60,212 bases of DNA from Alphaproteobacteria bacterium UBA7691 (GTDB taxonomy: Bacteria; Pseudomonadota; Alphaproteobacteria; Ferrovibrionales; Ferrovibrionaceae): contig DLGP01000147.1 of assembly GCA_002482765.1 (NCBI GenBank), positions 10,722-70,933 of the forward strand. The letters run 5' to 3'. Below, piece by piece: positions 15,061 to 23,708 of this stretch (its first letter is position 1; every line of letters starts with the position of its first letter). The notes under the pieces were generated by a model, which was given only the letters and a program-made list of their open reading frames with translations, ran no database searches and was not told the origin of the DNA. The translations under genes and the position numbers were made by a program.

Positions 15061-16446
15061 ATGACCGTTAACGGCAAGGCAGCAGCGCCCGCAACAAGCG
15101 CCAGCCTGCGCGCCCGGCTTTCCTGGGCGATGTTTGATTGGGCCAACCAGCCCTATTTCACCGTCATCACCACCTTCATCTTTGTGCCCTATTTCACCTC
15201 GCAGGTGGTCGGCGATTCGGTGCAGGGGCAATCGCTATGGGGCTTCACCCAGGCGGCGGCCGGCGCCATGGTGGCTTTGGGCGCCCCTTTCCTGGGCGCC
15301 ATCGCCGATGCCGGCGGCCGGCGCAAACCCTGGCTGCTCGGCTTCCAGATTCTGCTGGCGCTGGCCTGTGCCATGCTGTGGCTGGCCCAGCCAGGCAAGC
15401 CGGAAGTACTGTGGCTGGTGTTGCTGGCGCTGGCCCTGGCCAATATCAGCGCCGAATATTCCATCGTGTTCAACAATGCGCTGCTGCCCGGCCTGGTGCC
15501 GCCCGGCCGCATGGGCCGGCTCAGCGGCTTCGGCTGGGGCATGGGTTATACCGGCGGCCTGATCGCGCTGTTTGCCGTGCTGATCGTGTCGCGTCCGGAA
15601 CTGATTGGCATCACACCGCCCGAGGGCGAAGCCCTGCTCGGCCTGCGGCGCGATAGTTTTGAGGCCGAACGCATCATCGGGCCGGCCATCGTGATCTGGC
15701 TGCTGCTGTTTTCGCTGCCGATGTTCCTGTTCACGCCGGATCGCCCGGGCAGCGGCAAGCCGCTGCGCCAGGTGGTGCGCGAAGGCGTGTTGCGGCTGGT
15801 GGAGACCGTGGCGCATCTGCGCCAGCACAAAAACACTTTGCGTTTCCTGATCGCCTATATGCTGTATTTCGATGGCCTGAATGCCGTGATCGCCTTCGGC
15901 GGGGTTTATGCTGCCGGGATTTTCGGCTGGGGCACCACCGAACTGGGCTTGTTCGGCATCGCGCTCACCGTGATCGCCGCGCCCAGCGTGATGGCGGCCG
16001 GCGTGCTGGATGATCGCATCGGCTCAAAGCGCACGGTGCAGCTTGCCATTCTGCTGGTGGGCGCCGGCGCGCTTGGCATCCTGTCGATCACCGCCGATAC
16101 GGTATTGTTCGGCATCGACATCACACCCAAAAGCCCCGGCATGGGCGCCTTCACCTCCACCGGCGAGCAGGTGTTTTTCGCCTGCGCCGCGCTGCTCGGC
16201 CTCGGCATGGGGCCGATGCAGGCCGCCAGCCGCACCATGGTGGCGCGCCTGGCGCCGCCTGACATGCTGGCGGAATTCTTCGGCATGTTCTCGCTTTCGG
16301 GCCGCGCCACCAGTTTCCTGGCGCCGCTGCTGATCGGCTTCGCCACCGCCGCCTTCGCCTCGCAGCGCGTGGCGGCGGTGATTGTACTGATCTTCCTGGC
16401 GGCAGGCTTCATCCTGCTGTGGCGCGTGACCGAACCGGAGCGGTAG
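15061..16446 (+). CDS. MFS transporter, UMF1/Atg22-like
   Basis: The 461-residue protein has about 12 membrane helices. The N-terminal motif WAMFDWANQPYFTVITTF and the loop DAGGRRKPWL are typical of the unknown major facilitator (UMF1 / vacuole effluxer Atg22-like) family. The substrate of bacterial members is not established. The ATG at 15061 has GGAGAG upstream; earlier in-frame codons would add a non-hydrophobic tail. It is divergent from the globin gene and converges on the cyclopropane synthase gene with only 7 bp between stops. Confidence 0.88.
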   Translation: MTVNGKAAAPATSASLRARLSWAMFDWANQPYFTVITTFIFVPYFTSQVVGDSVQGQSLWGFTQAAAGAMVALGAPFLGAIADAGGRRKPWLLGFQILLALACAMLWLAQPGKPEVLWLVLLALALANISAEYSIVFNNALLPGLVPPGRMGRLSGFGWGMGYTGGLIALFAVLIVSRPELIGITPPEGEALLGLRRDSFEAERIIGPAIVIWLLLFSLPMFLFTPDRPGSGKPLRQVVREGVLRLVETVAHLRQHKNTLRFLIAYMLYFDGLNAVIAFGGVYAAGIFGWGTTELGLFGIALTVIAAPSVMAAGVLDDRIGSKRTVQLAILLVGAGALGILSITADTVLFGIDITPKSPGMGAFTSTGEQVFFACAALLGLGMGPMQAASRTMVARLAPPDMLAEFFGMFSLSGRATSFLAPLLIGFATAAFASQRVAAVIVLIFLAAGFILLWRVTEPER

Positions 16447-16453
16447 ATCCTGG

Positions 16454-17707
16454 TTATGCGCTGCGCGCCGCCACCGGCGCCCGCGCAGCGGCGGCATCGC
16501 CGGCAGCCTGGGCGCGTTCGTCATCCAGCATGTAATCCCGCGTGAGCGGCAGGGTTTCCACCTGGCGGGTGAGCTGAAGCTGGAACACCATATGGCCGGC
16601 ATGGCGGAAGGTGACTTCCGAAGCGGCCAGATAAAATTCCCACATACGGCAGAAGCGCTCGTCGTAAAGCTCCTTGGCCTTGTCCCATTGCGCCAGGAAG
16701 CGTTCGCGCCAATGCCGCAACGTCTCGGCATAATGCAGCCGCAGGATTTCAGCATCGGTCAGATACAGGCCGGACCTTTCGATCACCGGCAGCACTTCCG
16801 ACAGGGCCGGGCAATAGCCGCCCGGGAAAATGTATTTGCGGATGAAGCCGGCAGTGCTGCCCGGCCCGTCGCTGCGACCGATGGCATGCAGCAAGGCCAC
16901 GCCATCCGGTGCCAGCAGGCGGTTCACCGTCTGGAAAAAGGCGGGAAAATGCGGCACGCCGACATGTTCGAACATGCCGACCGAGACGATGCGGTCAAAC
17001 GGGCCTTGCAGCGAGCGATAGTCGCGCAGCTCGAATCTTACCCGGTCGCTCAATCCCATATCGCGGGCGCGCTGGGTGGCGATGCGGTGCTGCTCTTCCG
17101 ACAGCGTGACGCCGAGCACTTCAACACCATAATGCTGCGCCAGATACAGCGCCATGCCGCCCCAGCCCGAGCCGATATCCAGCACATGCTGGCCCGGCTG
17201 CAAGCGCAGCTTGGCGGCAATATGGCGCTTCTTGGCAAGTTGCGCCTGTTCCAGCGTGGTTTCCGGCGTCGGGAAATAAGCGCAGGAATATTGTTTGTCG
17301 GTATCCAGGAACAGGTCGTAGAGCCGGCCGTCCAGATCATAATGATGCTGCACCCGGCGCTTGGAGGCATCGGCATCATTCCATTGATGCCACCATTTCA
17401 ACAGCCGGTCATAGAGCATGATGGCGCCGGAAAACGGCAGCGGCGCCGTGCCCATGTTACGCAGCATCAGGTCCATGAAATCATACAGCGTGCCGCGCTC
17501 GATGGTGAGCCGGCCGTCCATATAGGCTTCGCCGGCTGCCAGATTGGCATTCAGCGCCAGGCGCCATTCGGTGCCGGCATCATGCACCCGGATCACCACA
17601 CCCGGTTCCTGGTTGCTGCCGCCGTAATGCTGGCTGCGGCCCTTGTGATCAATGAAAGTGAGACTGCCGGTTTTGATGACGCGACGGAATATCTGCTGCA
17701 ACAGCAT
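16454..17707 (-). CDS. cfa: Cyclopropane-fatty-acyl-phospholipid synthase family protein
   Basis: The 417-residue protein has an N-terminal lipid-binding-like region (about 1-110) and a SAM methyltransferase core with VLDIGSGWGGMALYLA. Downstream come the CFA-typical segments FDRIVSVGMFEHVG and FPGGYCPALSEV. It adds a methylene bridge from SAM to cis-unsaturated acyl chains of membrane phospholipids, normally in stationary phase or acid stress. The start at 17707 follows GGAGGGAGA; upstream in-frame sequence lacks family similarity. It is monocistronic and divergent from higBA. Related enzymes make other SAM-dependent lipid modifications, so the exact product is not certain. Confidence 0.88.
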   Translation of the reverse strand: MLLQQIFRRVIKTGSLTFIDHKGRSQHYGGSNQEPGVVIRVHDAGTEWRLALNANLAAGEAYMDGRLTIERGTLYDFMDLMLRNMGTAPLPFSGAIMLYDRLLKWWHQWNDADASKRRVQHHYDLDGRLYDLFLDTDKQYSCAYFPTPETTLEQAQLAKKRHIAAKLRLQPGQHVLDIGSGWGGMALYLAQHYGVEVLGVTLSEEQHRIATQRARDMGLSDRVRFELRDYRSLQGPFDRIVSVGMFEHVGVPHFPAFFQTVNRLLAPDGVALLHAIGRSDGPGSTAGFIRKYIFPGGYCPALSEVLPVIERSGLYLTDAEILRLHYAETLRHWRERFLAQWDKAKELYDERFCRMWEFYLAASEVTFRHAGHMVFQLQLTRQVETLPLTRDYMLDDERAQAAGDAAAARAPVAARSA

Positions 17708-17893
17708 GTGAAAATCTCCCTCCAGCCCGCGGCCCTGGTTACGTGGCCGTTGACGATCTACAGAGAAAAACCCCACCCGATTGATTGCTATAGTGGGGCG
17801 GCTCGCTGTCGCAGACAAGAGGGGTATTGCAAGGCCGGAAACACAGCGCTTGGCTGTGGCGGGCATCAGCTGGCGCCGCCTGTAAAGCAGCAC

Positions 17894-17921
17894 TTGACAG
17901 ACATGCGACTTTGCCTAACAT
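17894..17921 (+). promoter_or_regulatory. Sigma-70-type promoter for higBA, probably leaderless
   Basis: TTGACA (17894-17899), a 16-bp spacer and TAACAT (17916-17921) form a strong promoter. Transcription would begin about 7 bp after the -10 element, which is the A of the higB ATG at 17928, so the message may have no leader. The GGGA just before the ATG would then not be transcribed. Confidence 0.6.
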
Positions 17922-17927
17922 GGGAAA

Positions 17928-18203
17928 ATGATTACCAGCTTCCGACACAAGGGGCTGCGGGAATTATGGCAGACGGGCCGTAGCGCCAAACTGCGGCCTG
18001 ACCTGCAAGCCCGTATTCTACGCCGGCTCGACGCCCTGGATGCAGCTCAGGAACCCGGTCATTTGGATCAGCCGGGCTTCGATTTTCATGCCTTGCGGGG
18101 CAAGCCATTGCGCTACACCCTGCATGTTAACGGCCCCTGGTGCATCACCTTTGAGTGGCGCGATGGCGGCGCAGCCGCAGTCGATCTTGAGCAATATCAT
18201 TAA
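17928..18203 (+). CDS. higB: HigB/RelE-type toxin
   Basis: The 91-residue protein begins MITSFRHKGLRELW, the N terminus typical of HigB, and continues with LRPDLQARILRRLDALDAA, FHALRGKPLRYTLHV and ITFEWRDGGA of the RelE fold. HigB toxins are ribosome-dependent mRNA endonucleases neutralised by HigA. The toxin-first gene order and the antitoxin 10 bp downstream are characteristic of higBA. A promoter placed almost on the start codon suggests leaderless translation. Confidence 0.92.
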   Translation: MITSFRHKGLRELWQTGRSAKLRPDLQARILRRLDALDAAQEPGHLDQPGFDFHALRGKPLRYTLHVNGPWCITFEWRDGGAAAVDLEQYH

Positions 18204-18213
18204 GGAGCGGGTT

Positions 18214-18525
18214 ATGGTTGAATTCAAGGCTGGCAAGCGCGAGCGCGCACCAACACATCCCGGCCTGCTGATTCGGGAAATCATCGAGCAGGAATTGCAG
18301 CTTTCGATCAGCATGGCTGCGCAGCGTATCCATGTCAGCCGGCAGGCGTTGCATGCGGTGCTTTCAGGTAAGGCAGCGGTTTCGCCGGAAATGGCCTTGC
18401 GGCTGGCGCGTCTGTTTGGCAAACAGCCAGACTTGTGGCTGCGCATGCAGCAGGCCCATGATCTGTGGCATGCAGAACGCGCCCTGGCTGAAACCTTGTC
18501 GCAGATCGAGCCGATAGCGGCCTGA
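18214..18525 (+). CDS. higA: HigA-type antitoxin
   Basis: The 103-residue XRE helix-turn-helix protein has the HigA signature: THPGLLIREIIEQ, then SISMAAQRIHVSRQALHAVL (HTH) and LARLFGKQPDLWLRMQ. It binds HigB and represses the operon. The start ATG at 18214 follows AAGGAG, 10 bp after the higB stop, giving stronger translation than the toxin. Upstream codons in the same frame overlap higB and are not part of the gene. Confidence 0.93.
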   Translation: MVEFKAGKRERAPTHPGLLIREIIEQELQLSISMAAQRIHVSRQALHAVLSGKAAVSPEMALRLARLFGKQPDLWLRMQQAHDLWHAERALAETLSQIEPIAA

Positions 18526-18531
18526 ATAGTC

Positions 18532-19173
18532 TCAGCCCGGCCAGTTATCGGCCCAGGCGATGCCCTGGCGCTGCATCATGCGCTGGAAGGCCGGGCGCGG
18601 ATAGGTGGCGCCGGCAATGCGCCTGAGCTTGGGCCAATGCCACATCGGCCGCGCCATGAAGCGGCTCCAGCGCATCAGCATGGTGAGGTAGATATCGAGC
18701 AGCGAAAAGCCGCCGGCCAGCATTGTGTCGCCGCCCGGCAGGCCCTCTTCCAGCACCTGGAAGGCGCGCTGCAATTCGGCATCGGCCGCCGCTTTCAGCG
18801 CCGCCTGGCCGGCGGCATCGCTGAATTTCCAATCCGGGTGGAACCAATCGATAAACGCCACCTGCGGCGTATTGGTCATGAAGGTGAGCCATTGCAGGCA
18901 GAGGGCGCGCTGGCGGCCATCGCTCGGCATCAGGCCCGCTTCGGGATGCCGCTCGGCCAAGTATTGGCAGATCGCGGCAGTCTCGAACAGGGCAAAATCG
19001 CCATCCAGCAAAACCGGAATGCGGCCATTCGGATTGAGCTTGCGGTAGGCGTCGCCATGATGCTGGCGAGCGGCCACATCCACGGTCAGCAATTCATAAG
19101 CTGCGCCGATTTCCTCCAGCACCGCCTGTGGCGCCATTGCGGCGGAACCCGGGGCAAAATACAGCCGATACAT
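18532..19173 (-). CDS. Glutathione S-transferase family protein
   Basis: The 213-residue protein has an N-terminal thioredoxin-like domain (MYRLYFAPGSAAMAPQAVLE, NPNGRIPVLL, FETAAICQYLAE with the glutathione-binding Glu) and an all-helical C-terminal domain (GGDTMLAGGFSLLDIYLTML with the N-capping Asp). Ser in the APGS segment may be the catalytic residue, as in beta-class or DcmA-like enzymes. The substrate is unknown. It lies 20 bp downstream of purH on the same strand, with no obvious metabolic link. Confidence 0.88.
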   Translation of the reverse strand: MYRLYFAPGSAAMAPQAVLEEIGAAYELLTVDVAARQHHGDAYRKLNPNGRIPVLLDGDFALFETAAICQYLAERHPEAGLMPSDGRQRALCLQWLTFMTNTPQVAFIDWFHPDWKFSDAAGQAALKAAADAELQRAFQVLEEGLPGGDTMLAGGFSLLDIYLTMLMRWSRFMARPMWHWPKLRRIAGATYPRPAFQRMMQRQGIAWADNWPG

Positions 19174-19193
19174 TGCCGCGCTCCTGTGCTGGC

Positions 19194-20777
19194 TCAGTGG
19201 CGGAAATGGCGCATGCCGGTGAACACCATGGCGAGGCCAGCCTTGTCGGCGGCATCGATCACTTCCTGGTCGCGGATCGAGCCGCCCGGCTGGATCACCG
19301 CCGTGGCGCCGGCTTCCACCAGCACTTCCAGGCCATCGGCAAACGGGAAGAAGGCATCAGAGGCGGCTACACTGCCCTGGGTCAGCGCACCATCCAGCCC
19401 GGCCGCCCTGGCCGAATCCTGCGCCTTGCGATAGGCGATGCGGGCGGCATCCACCCGGCTCATCTGGCCGGCGCCGATACCCACCGTGGCACCCTGCTTG
19501 GCATAAACAATGGTGTTGGATTTGACATGCTTGCCAACGCGGAAGGCAAACAGCATGTCGGCCAGCTCCTGCGGTGTCGGCGCCCGCTTGGTCACCAGCT
19601 TCAGATCGGCGGCAACAATGCGGCCGGCATCGCGGGTCTGCACCAGATAACCGCCCGCCACGGATTTGACGAACCAGCCCGGTGCCACCGGATCGGCCAT
19701 GCCGCCAGTGAGCAGCAGGCGCAGATTCTTTTTCTTGCCGAGCAATTCGATGGCATCGTCATCGGCTTCGGGGGCAACAATCACCTCGGTGAAGATGCTG
19801 CCGATCTTCTCGGCGGTGAGGCGATCAAGCCGGCGGTTCATTGCCACGATGCCGCCAAAGGCCGAAACCGGATCGCAGCGCAGGGCCGCATCCCAGGCGG
19901 CACCCAGTGTGTCGGCGCTGGCCACACCGCAGGGATTGGCATGTTTGATGATGGCAACGGTCGGCTGGTCGCTGAATTCCGACACCAGCTCAAAAGCTGC
20001 ATCGGTATCATTGAGATTGTTGTAGCTGAGTTCCTTGCCCTGCAACTGCCGCGCCGTGGCCACGCCCAGGCGCTGGTCAGCCGAGACATAGAAGGCGGCC
20101 TGCTGATGCGGATTCTCGCCATAGCGCAGGCTCTGCTTGCGCTCGGCTGAGAGCAGCAAAGTGGGCGGGAAAGCCTCGCCATTCTGGCGCGCAAACCAGG
20201 TGGCGATCATGCTGTCATAGGCGCCGGTATGGGCATAGGCCTTGGCCGCCAGGCGGCGGCGCAGGGCAAGATCGGTGGCGCCGGCATTGGCTTGCAGGCT
20301 GTCCAGCACCGCGCCGTAATCCGCCACATCCACCACCACGGCAACAAAGCTGTGATTCTTCGCCGCCGAGCGGATCATTGCCGGGCCGCCAATATCGATA
20401 TTCTCGATGCAGGTGGGGAAATCGGCGCCCTTGGCCACCGTGGCGGCGAAGGGATACAGGTTCACCACCACCAGATCGATCGGCGGAATGCCATGGCGCT
20501 GCATCGCCGCCACATGTTCCTCGGCATCACGCAAAGCCAGGATGCCGCCATGGATGGTGGGATGCAGTGTCTTGACGCGGCCATCCATCATCTCGGGGAA
20601 GCCGGTATGCTCGGCCACCTCGGTCACCGCCACGCCGGCATCTTTCAGCGCCTTGTAGGTGCCGCCGGTGGAGAGCAATGCGATGCCCTGGGCGGCCAGC
20701 GCACGGCCGAATTCGACCAGCCCGGTCTTGTCGGAAACGGAGAGCAAAGCGCGGCGAATAGGGACAATATCGGTCAT
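19194..20777 (-). CDS. purH: Bifunctional AICAR transformylase / IMP cyclohydrolase
   Basis: The 527-residue protein is full length for PurH, which carries out the last two steps of purine synthesis (AICAR to FAICAR to IMP). The N-terminal cyclohydrolase domain starts RALLSVSDKTGLVEF and includes GGTYKALKDAG and GRVKTLHPTIHGG. The transformylase domain carries KHANPCGVA and, further on, the GGYLVQTRD region and the C-terminal AFFPFADG. The start at 20777 is chosen from the family N terminus; an extension of 38 codons in the same frame has no similarity. Confidence 0.96.
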   Translation of the reverse strand: MTDIVPIRRALLSVSDKTGLVEFGRALAAQGIALLSTGGTYKALKDAGVAVTEVAEHTGFPEMMDGRVKTLHPTIHGGILALRDAEEHVAAMQRHGIPPIDLVVVNLYPFAATVAKGADFPTCIENIDIGGPAMIRSAAKNHSFVAVVVDVADYGAVLDSLQANAGATDLALRRRLAAKAYAHTGAYDSMIATWFARQNGEAFPPTLLLSAERKQSLRYGENPHQQAAFYVSADQRLGVATARQLQGKELSYNNLNDTDAAFELVSEFSDQPTVAIIKHANPCGVASADTLGAAWDAALRCDPVSAFGGIVAMNRRLDRLTAEKIGSIFTEVIVAPEADDDAIELLGKKKNLRLLLTGGMADPVAPGWFVKSVAGGYLVQTRDAGRIVAADLKLVTKRAPTPQELADMLFAFRVGKHVKSNTIVYAKQGATVGIGAGQMSRVDAARIAYRKAQDSARAAGLDGALTQGSVAASDAFFPFADGLEVLVEAGATAVIQPGGSIRDQEVIDAADKAGLAMVFTGMRHFRH

Positions 20778-20920
20778 TCGGGGGGCCTGGAGCTGAGGGG
20801 GATGGGCGCGCGGCGTATAGCACGCGGCGACGGCGCGGCCAAGACTGCTAAAATTCTGCCAAATTTCAATGGCTTGCAGACATTTGTGCAAGGCGCCGAT
20901 CCGTGCTAGACGAACTGCCC

Positions 20921-21874
20921 ATGCAATCCTACCTCGAATTCGAGAAGCCGCTCGCCGAACTGGAAACCAAGATCGCCGAGCTCAAGCAACTGGTCGATGC
21001 CGGCAATACCGACATCGCCGATGAGCTGGTGAAGCTGGAATCCAAGGCTGCCCAGCAATTGCAGGCAACCTATGCCCGGCTGACGCCATGGCAGAAAACC
21101 CAGGTGGCGCGCCACCAGGACAGGCCGCATTTTGCCGATTACGTGGCCGGGCTGATCCAGGAATATGTGCCGCTTTCCGGCGACCGCGCCTTTGCCGATG
21201 ATGCCGCGATCCAGGGCGGCCTGGGCCGTTTCCGCGGCCGCGCCGTGGTGGTGATCGGGCATGAGAAGGGCCGTGGCACCGAAGGCCGCGTGAAACATAA
21301 TTTCGGCATGGCCAAGCCCGAAGGTTATCGCAAGGCGATCCGCCTGATGCGGCTGGCCGAGCGCTTCCGCCTGCCGGTGCTGACCCTGGTGGATACCTCT
21401 GGCGCCTTCCCGGGCGTGGCCGCCGAAGAGCGCGGCCAGGCCGAGGCGATTGCCCGCGCCATCGATTGCTGCCTGGATATCCGCGTGCCGCTGATCTCCG
21501 CGATTGTCGGCGAAGGCGGCTCGGGTGGCGCGGTGGCTTTGGCCGCCGCCAACCGCGTGCTGATGTTTGAACATGCGGTCTATTCGGTGATCAGCCCGGA
21601 AGGTTGCGCCGCTATTCTATGGAATACCGGCGACAAGGCGCAGGACGCCGCCGAGGCGCTCAAGCTCACCGCCACCGACCTGGCCAAGCTCAAGGTGGTG
21701 GATGAAGTGGTGAAGGAACCGGTCGGCGGCGCGCATCGGAATGCCAAGGCCGCGATCCAGGCGCTCGGCGATGCCCTGGAAGCCCAGCTCAAGGGCCTGG
21801 CCGGCCAGGAACCCGGCGCCCTGCGCGAACAGCGCCGCCGCAAATTCCTCGATATCGGCAGCGTCGGGCTTTGA
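20921..21874 (+). CDS. accA: Acetyl-CoA carboxylase carboxyltransferase subunit alpha
   Basis: The 317-residue protein has a normal AccA sequence: MQSYLEFEKPLAELETKI, RPHFADYVAGLI, GHEKGRGTE, VDTSGAFPGVAAEERGQ and GEGGSGGAVAL. With AccD it transfers the carboxyl from biotin to acetyl-CoA to make malonyl-CoA. A GTG 18 bp upstream is open, but the ATG at 20921 matches the family start. No strong ribosome site is visible. It is divergent from purH. Directly after its stop begins the AT-rich accessory block. Confidence 0.96.
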   Translation: MQSYLEFEKPLAELETKIAELKQLVDAGNTDIADELVKLESKAAQQLQATYARLTPWQKTQVARHQDRPHFADYVAGLIQEYVPLSGDRAFADDAAIQGGLGRFRGRAVVVIGHEKGRGTEGRVKHNFGMAKPEGYRKAIRLMRLAERFRLPVLTLVDTSGAFPGVAAEERGQAEAIARAIDCCLDIRVPLISAIVGEGGSGGAVALAAANRVLMFEHAVYSVISPEGCAAILWNTGDKAQDAAEALKLTATDLAKLKVVDEVVKEPVGGAHRNAKAAIQALGDALEAQLKGLAGQEPGALREQRRRKFLDIGSVGL

Positions 21875-21879
21875 CGACA

Positions 21880-22740
21880 CTAAAGCAATTTGGGTTGCTT
21901 ATTGTCTGTGATTTTTTGCCAAAACTCGAGTGCGAGCGGGTTTTTCGCAATTAACGCCAACCAATATAATCTCTGGTTACCAGTACCGGTTATCAACTGT
22001 CCAGCCTCAGCAGTATCCATGCCAAGGCCTTTTAGCAATGAACGCCAATGCTCCAATATTTTCCCGCGAATCACTAAATCATCTGAGCTAGAGAAATCTA
22101 CCTTGCCTCGCCACCCCGGAGCAAATTGGTCTAGGGGTGAATTCTCTCGATCAAAATTCCTCCTCAAATTTCGCTGCAAATCCTGCGCACTGATATGCAC
22201 AAGGATATCTATGCGGCGCAAACGAGCAAGTTCCTCCAACACAGAGAATGGTAAAGCTTGAAGACTGTATGGATCTAAAAAAGCAAAATGCAGACCAGCC
22301 GGATTTAATTTTGCAATAACCTTCGAGACCGTAGCTGACGCTAAGCCTGTCTCAAACCGAACTGGAGCGTTGTCTTTTTCTAGTCTTTTTGTTGCCGCAC
22401 GAACCAATCGTTCATTTGCGTCAGCAACATGTATCTCTGTAAAAGGGCTAAATTTCTTTGCCTCTGAGAAAGCAATTAGAGGCCCCCCAGGCATCGCGCC
22501 CCGACCACCATTGACACGAATTCTTCCTGGCCCACAAAAAAGGTCTATATATGTGGCGCCTGCATTACCCGAACCTATATACTTCTTCCTAGCTGATTTG
22601 GAAATGTCAATGTATTTTCGCATAAGTGCCTGCTTATCCAAAACCCACGGCCCGACAATTTCTATTGGCAAGCCATCACTATCAATTTCATACTTCTCAG
22701 GATCGAGCTTACCTAAAGAGTTTTCAGTATCTTCACTCAT
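21880..22740 (-). CDS. Three-Cys-motif partner protein (TcmP-like)
   Basis: The 286-residue protein resembles the TcmP family, named for occurring next to a three-cysteine-motif protein, which is the case here. Visible features are the N-terminal DGLPIEIVGPWVLDKQALM, the methyltransferase-like turn TYIDLFCGPGRIRV and LHFAFLDPYSLQALPF, so the fold may be Rossmann-like. The function is unknown. The ATG at 22740 has GGGAGGTT; upstream ATGs lack a site. Base composition and codon use are clearly more AT-rich than neighbours, which suggests transfer. It is second in an operon, 34 bp after the DUF5131 gene. Confidence 0.8.
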   Translation of the reverse strand: MSEDTENSLGKLDPEKYEIDSDGLPIEIVGPWVLDKQALMRKYIDISKSARKKYIGSGNAGATYIDLFCGPGRIRVNGGRGAMPGGPLIAFSEAKKFSPFTEIHVADANERLVRAATKRLEKDNAPVRFETGLASATVSKVIAKLNPAGLHFAFLDPYSLQALPFSVLEELARLRRIDILVHISAQDLQRNLRRNFDRENSPLDQFAPGWRGKVDFSSSDDLVIRGKILEHWRSLLKGLGMDTAEAGQLITGTGNQRLYWLALIAKNPLALEFWQKITDNKQPKLL

Positions 22741-22774
22741 GCATGAACCTCCCATAAAAATTGGCATAATTATG

Positions 22775-23527
22775 TCAACCAAATCTCCTCGGCATCTCAT
22801 CCCAGGTACGGCCATTCAACTCACGTCCAGTCTTGGCTTTGTTGACGCCGCCCCATTGCTTAAAAAAGAAAGCAACGCCAGCTTCTTCACAAAGGTCTTT
22901 AATTTCTTCCACCCACTTTGGATTCATTTCACGCGCACGCGGCCCGGATTCCCCACCTACGATAACCCATTGAATGCCGGAAACATCAGCTTCAGCGACA
23001 GAGCCAAGCAGTGGTTCAAAGCTAATGAAGCGAATTGCCGCCTTGGTTCCGCGCAATTCATCTAGACGCCAAAGCGTATCCGCATGCTCAACGCTGGTGC
23101 CTAACCAAACATTCGGTAGCGGCTTGTGGTTGAGAGCCAACGACAATTCATGCATTCGCTTCGGGCGTTTGGTCAGTATCTGGTAGGTATGCTGAGGTGT
23201 ATCTCGCATCACATCCCAGACCCGGCTAATGAAATCTACCGGCACATCCTCATGGAACAGATCGCTCATTGAGTTGACAAAGATATGACGCGGTCTGCGC
23301 CAGCTTGCCGGCAACGCAAGCGCCGCTTCATCTACAGTCACACGACCAGTCCAAACTGCGCGCTTGCCAGATTTGCGGGTAAGGCCAGTGTATTTTTCAG
23401 TGCCCATAGCTTCTAGTCGCGCCGCCATTCGCATGGCATAGCAATTGGTGCAGCCGGGCGTGATGATGGTGCAACCAGCTACTGGATTCCAAGTTGCATC
23501 GGTCCATTCAATGCTGCTGTCGGCCAT
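22775..23527 (-). CDS. DUF5131 / phage Gp37-Gp68 family three-Cys-motif protein
   Basis: The 250-residue protein has the family hallmarks: SIEWTDATWNPVAGC at the start, a three-cysteine cluster (C-x6-C-x2-C in GCTIITPGCTNCYA), HIFVNSMSDLFHEDVP, YQILTKRPKRM and WVIVGGESGPRAREM. The cysteine cluster and strand pattern resemble radical-SAM-like iron-sulfur proteins. Homologues occur in phages and in chromosomes with a TcmP neighbour, as here; the biochemical role is not known. It starts at 23527 after GAGGTTG. A LexA-box candidate lies about 80 bp upstream, so DNA damage may induce the pair. Confidence 0.85.
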   Translation of the reverse strand: MADSSIEWTDATWNPVAGCTIITPGCTNCYAMRMAARLEAMGTEKYTGLTRKSGKRAVWTGRVTVDEAALALPASWRRPRHIFVNSMSDLFHEDVPVDFISRVWDVMRDTPQHTYQILTKRPKRMHELSLALNHKPLPNVWLGTSVEHADTLWRLDELRGTKAAIRFISFEPLLGSVAEADVSGIQWVIVGGESGPRAREMNPKWVEEIKDLCEEAGVAFFFKQWGGVNKAKTGRELNGRTWDEMPRRFG

Positions 23528-23604
23528 GATCAACCTCACGAAAAACAAATCATAGAAATCCAGTTGCATGATTAACCAATAATATTAACAAATACCCCAA
23601 TATC

Positions 23605-23619
23605 GAACATATGTCGAAC
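23605..23619 (-). promoter_or_regulatory. Candidate LexA (SOS) box upstream of DUF5131-TcmP operon
   Basis: The plus strand reads GAAC-ATATGTC-GAAC, which on the transcribed strand is GTTC-N7-GTTC, the alphaproteobacterial LexA consensus. A TATAAT hexamer abuts it (minus strand, 23620-23625), so the box would cover the start region of a leftward promoter. It lies 78 bp before the DUF5131 ATG in a non-coding, AT-rich gap. A chance match is possible, since the consensus fixes only eight bases. Confidence 0.6.
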
Positions 23620-23708
23620 ATTATAATCCTTGGACACACAAACCGGGCGGCAAGAATGCACCGGACCAAATCTTGAACAAAGTCGGCGCTCAAATCTCAA
23701 ACTCGGCC

